Positions 57,767 through 64,000 of a DNA stretch of 64,000 bases are shown piece after piece. How positions within the stretch are numbered: the stretch's first letter is position 1; each line of letters opens with the position of its first letter. The notes beneath the pieces were generated by a model. The model was not told the DNA's origin. It ran no database searches and was given only the letters and a program-made list of their open reading frames with translations. The translations under genes and the position numbers were made by a program. The DNA is from Zanthoxylum bungeanum (lineage: Eukaryota; Streptophyta; Magnoliopsida; Sapindales; Rutaceae): NCBI GenBank assembly GCA_019454045.1, contig SKCR01017714.1, positions 36,066-100,065 of the forward strand, in the 5' to 3' direction.

Positions 57767-60127
57767 TTCATGAATACGAACATCCCCTTTTTCCATAATA
57801 TTACTTACTTAATGGTTACACCTCTTGTTTTTATATACGTATTCGATCTAATTACTATTAGATTGAAACTAAATGTGGTTTAGGGATATGTATATAATAG
57901 ACAAAGGCCCGATAATATATAATACAGTGCACAGTTACAAAGTTAGTTTGTAATTGACATTGGGAAGTGTAACTGCTAAATGTATATTATCAAATATAGT
58001 TCCTGGTCAAGATTTACTTACACGGTCGGTTAGTCAAATTCGTTGAGACTAGTACATGTCGTATATCGAGACTTGATCCGATGGTTTATCCAAATGAACC
58101 ATGAGTCTATGGAGACTCGTATAGACGTGTAGGTGTTTATAATAGATAAACACTGAACGACTCACCGAAGATTCTTAATGGATGGTACACCAACGTCAAT
58201 AAGAATCTTCTCGGGTTGAGTAGCATAGTGGTCCTTCGACTTGACACCACTGTGGATGTATGAGACATCCTCCACACTTAGATGGCAGTCACGTCACCGA
58301 TCTATTTAGATCAGACCTCCGCCTGTTCGTTGGGTGTGGACCGATCCTCAGGATATCCTGTGTGTGTCAATATAGGATCCGTCAGTTCTGTGTACAGAGC
58401 ATAGGTAGTCCATATATAATTAACAGTCTGTTAATCTGTGGCCACAGCATACTTCGGAAGTAATTTCCGAATGTTATTTAGAGATTGCTAATAGAAACGT
58501 CGACGGGATAATACATATAGAGATTTGACGTTTACATCTATATCTCTGGGTTTATCCGGATACCTATGACGGAGGGATTATACGTATGCAATGACCTCGA
58601 CCTGTATGATTCAGTGTGTTTATCCATGATCGTCACAATTTACGGGTGGGTAAATTATGGACACGAAATTGGATTTTGTGACGGATATACCTGAATATAG
58701 AGAGTCTCACTAATGAAATATTCTCGTAGAGCACTAGGGCAATATTTATAAATAATACTGATTATTTGTAAGTCGTTTAAACGTTTAAACTTACATATGT
58801 GTTGAGACCCAATAGTCATTTCTGAATTTTTGTGTATTTGCATTTAATGATAGATTTTATCAAATACACATTAATTAATTGTCAAATTGAGATATTTGAC
58901 TTATATCATAAATATTTATGTATTTTATATTTTATGTACATATAATACATATATTTAATATATTTATATTTAAATAATATTTAATTATTTAATTGTTAAA
59001 TGATTAAATTAATTAAAGATACAAATATCCTAAAGTTGTGAAATGTGGAGATGACTTAAAGTTGCTTTATTTGACTTTAAGAAAATCATTAAATGGTTTG
59101 ATGATGGCTTTTACAAGTTGATAAAGCAAAATTAAATGAAATAAAAATATCTAGATATTATATATACATGCAATTTCGGCCAAGGCTTATTTGTGGTGTA
59201 TATATTGTTTTGTTTCATTTTGAGGGTTTAACAAGTTCATTTGATACCAAAATAACATAAAAAGAGAATTGAGAGCAAAGATTGAAGTTCAAAGAGAAAG
59301 GGCTTGAAAAAGCTTATTTTTGTAAGTCTTTCTTTAATGTCTTCAACATGAAATATGTTTCTAACATGCTTAGCTTCATTTTGTGATGCTTTGATGTTAT
59401 CTCTACTCTTATAGTTTGTATTTATATGGTTTTGAACTTGAATGAAAGATGTGTGTATATAAGTAGCCTTGAAATGGTTTCAAAGGCTTACTTTTGATTT
59501 TTAGAAAATCAAAGTTTCCATTCTAGAGTTAGTAACCACTCCTTGGTGACCTAGAGAGGCTTGATTGGTGAAGTATTGAATGGATTAAAGTGTTGGATTT
59601 TGTAAATTTGGTGAAATTGGCCAATTTGATGAAATTGTAAAATTAGGGTTCTTAACCCACTCCAAATTTAGGGATTTTCATATATGTGATGTATTATGGT
59701 ATGAATATGATGCATGTAAAATTTTAGGTTGATTGGATTTGATCTCGGCATGTTTTGAACTAAAGGGACCAAATTACAATTAATTGAAAATTTTGGGTGG
59801 CTCACGGCATTAGACTAAAATTGGAGATTTGTGTGAAATCTGATTTTGATGTATTAGATGTGTTGAAAAAAAATTTAGAAATGATTTAGAAACATCCAAA
59901 ATTGTATTTGACAACTTTTGGACTAAAATGATAAACTTACAAAGTTTTGGGGTAATTAGGTAATTACTAAGAAATTTGATTTCTTGTGTAATTTTTCAGA
60001 ATTTGATAATTGGATAATTAAATAAATAAGTTTATTTGATTGATCCGAGAAAAGTTTTGAAACCAGAAAATTTTGATTTTCCACTATTCCGCTGCGTTAC
60101 AGATATTCCCCCTAAAAACCCCAATAA
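57767..60127 (+). other. LTR-like non-coding part of tandem unit 1
   Basis: No domain is readable. It contains an inverted repeat at 58134-58152 (TGTTTAT..ATAAACA), an 11-bp stem at 58167-58177 with 58200-58210, an AT-rich zone at 58850-59030 and an inverted GGCCGAAATT word near 59172. It ends with CCACTATTCCGCTGCGTTAC, which resembles the end of a copia/gypsy LTR, and then joins gag at CCCCAATAATTTAGTC. Confidence 0.6.
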
Positions 60128-63100
60128 TTTAGTCAGCAGAGAAGAACTGAATGTGATGAGATTTTTTAATGGGCTTCAGGATTACTTGTTTCACTCCATT
60201 CACTTCACAGAGACCACTACATATACTCCAATTTTAGATGTTGCCTTGCGATTTGAAAGACGAGCCAGAGAAAGATAAGCAAAGAAGGAGTCTCGAAAAA
60301 GACCTAGATCAGTTGAAAGGGCAAAGCCATAACAGAGTAGCCCGAGCAGACAGTCAAAAGTGTGAGCTCCTTCCGCCACACGTAGATACTTAGGTCCGGT
60401 GCAAGGGGTTAGGATCGTAGACCAACTCAGAGTGCCACCTCCTATGTGGTCTCTTCGTCATTGGTGGCTCAGCCAGGGCGAGGTCTCCAATTATGTTCGA
60501 TTTACAAGTGGACTCATTCGGAGCCTGTCAATCTGGGAATAAGGTTAGTTATCAATATGGACGAATGGGCTATCTAAAGAGAGACTGTCCGGTCCATTTA
60601 CCCCCCAGCCATAGCCTAACGAGAGTATAGGAGGAGGCGAGTAAAGATCTATAGGTAAAGGGCAGACAACAATAGGTAGGGGATAACCAGTGGGTGATCG
60701 AGGATAGGCTTCCTCCAACAGAGCTCAGGGTAGGGTGTATATCCTCACATCCTATGAGGCACAAACATCTAATGCAGTTGTCGCAGGTACATTATCGATT
60801 GGTCATTTCCAAGAAAAAATGTTGTTTGACTCAGGCGCCACGCACTCTTTTGTGTCACCATATTTTGTAACTCATTTGGGTAGAGGTACCGAACCTTTAA
60901 ATTCACCTATTATGATAGCTACCTCTGTAGGAGATCTAATAGAGCTTACGCATGGTGTAAAGAGGTATCCAGTGGATATTGATGAGCATATTTATTTTGT
61001 TGGGGTTGGTGCTCAGAGCGCCAATCCGGACCGTATTTATGTCTGATTCATGAATACGAACATCCTCTTTTTCCATAATATTACTTACTTAATGGTTACA
61101 CCTCTTGTTTTTATATACGTATTCGATCTAATTACTATTAGATTGAAACTAAATGTGTTTTAGTGATATGTATATATTAGACAAAGGCCTGATAATATAT
61201 AATGCAGTACACAGTTACAAAGTTAGTTTGAAATTGACATTGGGAAGTGTAACTGCCAAATGTATATTATCAAATATAGTTCCTGGTCAAGATTTAGTAA
61301 CACGGTTCGGTTATTCAAATCCGTTGAGACCAGTACATGTCGTATGTCGAGACTTGATCCGATGGTTTATCCAAATGAACCATGAGTCTGGGGAGACTCG
61401 TATAGACGTATAGGTGTTTATAATAGATAAACACTGAACGACTCACCGAAGATTCTTAATGGATGGTACAGCAACGTCAATAAGAATCTTCTCGGGTTGA
61501 GTAGCATAGTGGTCCTTCGACTTGAGACACCACTGTGGATGTATGAGACATCCTCCTCACTTAGATGGCAGTCACGTCACCGATCTATTTAGATCAGACC
61601 TCCGCCTGTTCGTTGGGTGTGGACCGATCCTCAGGATATCTTGTGTGTGTCAAGATAAGATACGTCAGTTCTGTGTACAGAGCATAGGTAGTCCGTATAT
61701 AATTAGCAGTCTGTTAAATCTGTGGCCACAGTATACTTCGGAAGTAATTTCCGAATGTTATTTAGAGATTGCTAATAGAAACATCGACGGGATAATACAT
61801 ATAGAGATTTGACGTTTACATCTATATCTCTGGGTTTATTCGGATACCTATGACGGAGGGATTATACGTATGCAATGACCTCGACCTGTCTGATTCAGTG
61901 TGTTTATCCGTGATTGTCACAATTTACAGGTGGGTAAATTATGGACACGAAATTGGATTTTGTGACGGATATACCTGAATATAGAGAGGCTCACTAATGA
62001 AATATACTCATAGAGCACTAGGACAATATTTATAAGTAATACTGATTATTTGTAAGTTGTTTAAACGTTAAACGAAAAATACATGTGTAGGGACCCAATA
62101 GTCATTTCTAAATTTTTGTGTATTTGCATTTAATGATAGATTTTATCAAATACACATTAAATAATTGTCAAATTGAGATATTTGACTTATATCATAAATT
62201 TATATGTATTTTATATTTTATGTAAATATAATACATATATTTAATATATTTGTATTTAAATAATTATTTAATTATTTAATTGTTAAATGATTAAATTAAT
62301 TAAAGATACAAATATCCTAAAGTTGTGATAATTGTTGAGATGACTTAAAGTTGCTTTATTTGACTTTAAGAAAATCATTAAATGGTTTGATGATGGCTTT
62401 TACAAGTTGATAAAGCAAAATTAAATGAAATAAAAATATCTAGATATTATATATACATGCAATTTCGGACAAGGCTTATTTTGTGGAGTATATATTGTTT
62501 TGTTTCATTTTTAGGGTTTAACAAGTTCATTTGATACCAAAATAACATAAAAAGAGAGTTGAGAGCAAAGATTGAAGTTCAAAGAGAAAATGCTTGAAAA
62601 AGCTTTTTTTGTAAGTCTTTCTTTAATGTCTTCAACATGAAATATGTTTCTAACATGCTTAGCTTCATTTTGTGATGCTTTGATGTTATCTCTACTCTTA
62701 TAGTTTGTGTTTATATGGTTTTGAACTAGAATGAAAGATGTGTGTATGTAAGTAGCCTTGAAATGGTTTCAAAGGCTTTCTTTTGATTTTTAGAAAATCA
62801 AAGTTGCCATTCTAGAGTTAGTAACCACTCCTTGGTGACCTAGAATTGTTCTAGAGTTATTTCAAAATGCTGAGGCTTGATTGGTGAAGTATTGAATGGA
62901 TTAAAGTGTTGTCTTTTGTAAATTTGGTGAAATTAGCCAATTTGATGAAATTGTAAAATTAAGGTTCTTAACCCACTACAAATTTAGAGATTTTCATATA
63001 TGTGATGTATTATGGTATGAATATGATGCATGTAAAATTTTAGGTTGATTGGATTTGATCTCGGCATGTTTTGAACTAAAGGGACCAAATTGTAATTAAT

Positions 63101-63445
63101 TGAAAATTTTGGGTGGCTCACGACATTAGACTAAAAATTGGAGAATTGTGTGAAATCTGATTTTGATGCATTATATGTGTTGAAAAAAAATTTAGAAATT
63201 ATTTAGAATCATCCAAAATTGTATTTGACAACTTTTGGACTAAAATGATAAACTTGTAAAGCTTTGGGGTAATTCGGTAATTACTAAGAAATTTGATTTC
63301 TTGTGTAATTTTTCAGAATTTGATAATTGGATAATTAAATAAATAAGTTTATTTGATTGATCCGAGAAAAATTTTTGAAACCGGAAAATTTTGATTTTCC
63401 ACTATTCCGCTGCGTTACTAATATTCCCCCTTAAAACCCCAATAA
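60128..63445 (+). repeat. Tandem unit 2, 3318 bp
   Basis: It is colinear with unit 1, including gag tail (60128 to about 60350), PR with DSGA at 60828-60839 and frame 60735-61046, and the LTR-like part. Small indels (for example an extra stretch near 62850) and scattered substitutions separate the units. Confidence 0.92.
60735..61046 (+). pseudogene. Protease of F, unit 2
   Basis: It is the same 103-codon frame as in unit 1, with the active site LFDSGATHSFVS kept and only a few residues changed. As in unit 1, no RT follows. Confidence 0.85.
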
Positions 63446-64000
63446 TTTAGTCAGCACAGAAGAAATGAATGTGAAGAGATTTTTTTAATGGGCTTCAGGA
63501 TTACTTGTTTCACTCATTCACTTCACAAAGACGACTACATATACTCCAGTTTTAGATGTTGCATTGCGATTTGAAAGACGAGCCAGAGAAATACAAGCAA
63601 AGAAGGAGTCTCGAAAGAGACCTAGATCAGTTGAAAGGGCAAGGCCATAACAGAGTAGCCCGAGCAGACAGTCGAAAGTGTCAGCTCCTTCCGCCACACG
63701 TAGATACTTAGGTCTGGTGCACGGGGTTAGGATCGTAGACCAACTCAGAGTGCCACCTCCTATGTGGTCTCTTCGTCATTGGTGGCTCAGCCAGGGCGAG
63801 GTCTCCAATTATGTTCGATTTACAAGTGGACTCATTCGGAGCCTGTCAATCTCGGAATAGGGTTTGTTATCAATATTGACGAATGGGCTATCTAAAGAGA
63901 GACTGTCTGGTCCTTCTACTCCCCAGCCATAGCCTAACAAGAGTATAGGAGGAGGCGAGCGGGGGAGGCGAGTAAAGATCTATAGGTTAAGGGCAGACAA
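63446..64000 (+). repeat. Tandem unit 3, first 555 bp (cut by window end)
   Basis: It starts again at TTTAGTCAGCACAG with the same CCCCAATAA junction and runs through the gag tail toward PR. The array may continue beyond the window. Confidence 0.9.

Larger units (their letters stand above)
56835..60127 (+). repeat. Tandem unit 1 (gag end, PR, LTR-like), 3293 bp
   Basis: It begins TTTAGTCAGCACAGAAG inside gag. It holds the gag tail, a decayed knuckle and PR up to 57766, then about 2.36 kb of non-coding sequence ending near CCGCTGCGTTACAGATA. Unit 2 repeats it head to tail. Confidence 0.9.

Noticed and set aside
58260..58463. 67-codon frame repeated at 61522-61812
   Set aside because: It is duplicated with the tandem unit. 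It falls in the non-coding LTR-like half and overlaps stem structures.
1..64000. Cellular genes, tRNA or rRNA genes
   Set aside because: None seen. Apart from junctions and a few short stretches, essentially every interval longer than 300 bp can be assigned to an LTR, leader, pol relic or repeat unit. A sensitive tRNA scan was not possible here.

Overview
This 64 kb window is plant nuclear DNA made almost entirely of nested LTR retrotransposons. I found no cellular gene, rRNA, tRNA or CRISPR array. The host looks like a flowering plant, probably a eudicot: the elements are a Ty3/gypsy Tat element with two RNase H domains, several large-LTR Ty1/copia elements and a probable chromovirus gag-PR. 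I cannot name the species. All coding regions carry stops or frameshifts and are annotated as pseudogenes.

Layout. (1) 1-11447: Tat element A1 on the + strand, with its 5' LTR cut by the window start, then gag, PR, RT, RNase H, a second RNase H, IN and a 3201-bp 3' LTR. It lies in a copia fragment on the - strand (11448-14038). (2) 14039-15022 plus 24004-24322: the 3' end of a second Tat element on the - strand, interrupted by element B (15023-24003, TSD AAGCC). (3) 24323-25574: part of a + strand Tat LTR, joined head-on to the - strand Tat fragment. (4) 25575-25625: a 51-bp LTR tip of the element-D type. (5) 25626-46270: a - strand Tat LTR that holds copia element D (27887-45988, TSD TTTAT). 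D in turn holds element C (29474-38843, TSD GTAGT) in its left LTR and a solo LTR (42287-44170, TSD ATGCT) in its pol. (6) 46271-56382: copia element E (TSD CTACA), the best preserved element. (7) 56388-64000: gypsy gag-PR (F) that runs into a head-to-tail tandem array with a unit of about 3.3 kb.

B, C, the solo LTR and probably the 11448-14038 fragment are one copia family. B and C share the same lesions (zinc knuckle lost, RT missing, IN and RNase H full of stops), yet each has similar LTRs and a perfect TSD. The likely reading is a non-autonomous family copied in trans from an already broken master.

The most unusual signals are not genes. (a) There are arrays of short perfect inverted repeats with different arms but a fixed 3-nt centre: mostly TGG or TAG in the B/C family, and ATG in the LTR of E. 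(b) A module of about 94 bp is present twice in the Tat LTR, once in the inverted Tat LTR, and once in the leader of copia element E. (c) A Tat leader segment, with 34 identical bases, sits inside copia element D where gag-PR should be. (d) The gag-PR plus LTR-like 3.3-kb array looks like a satellite being born from a retrotransposon.
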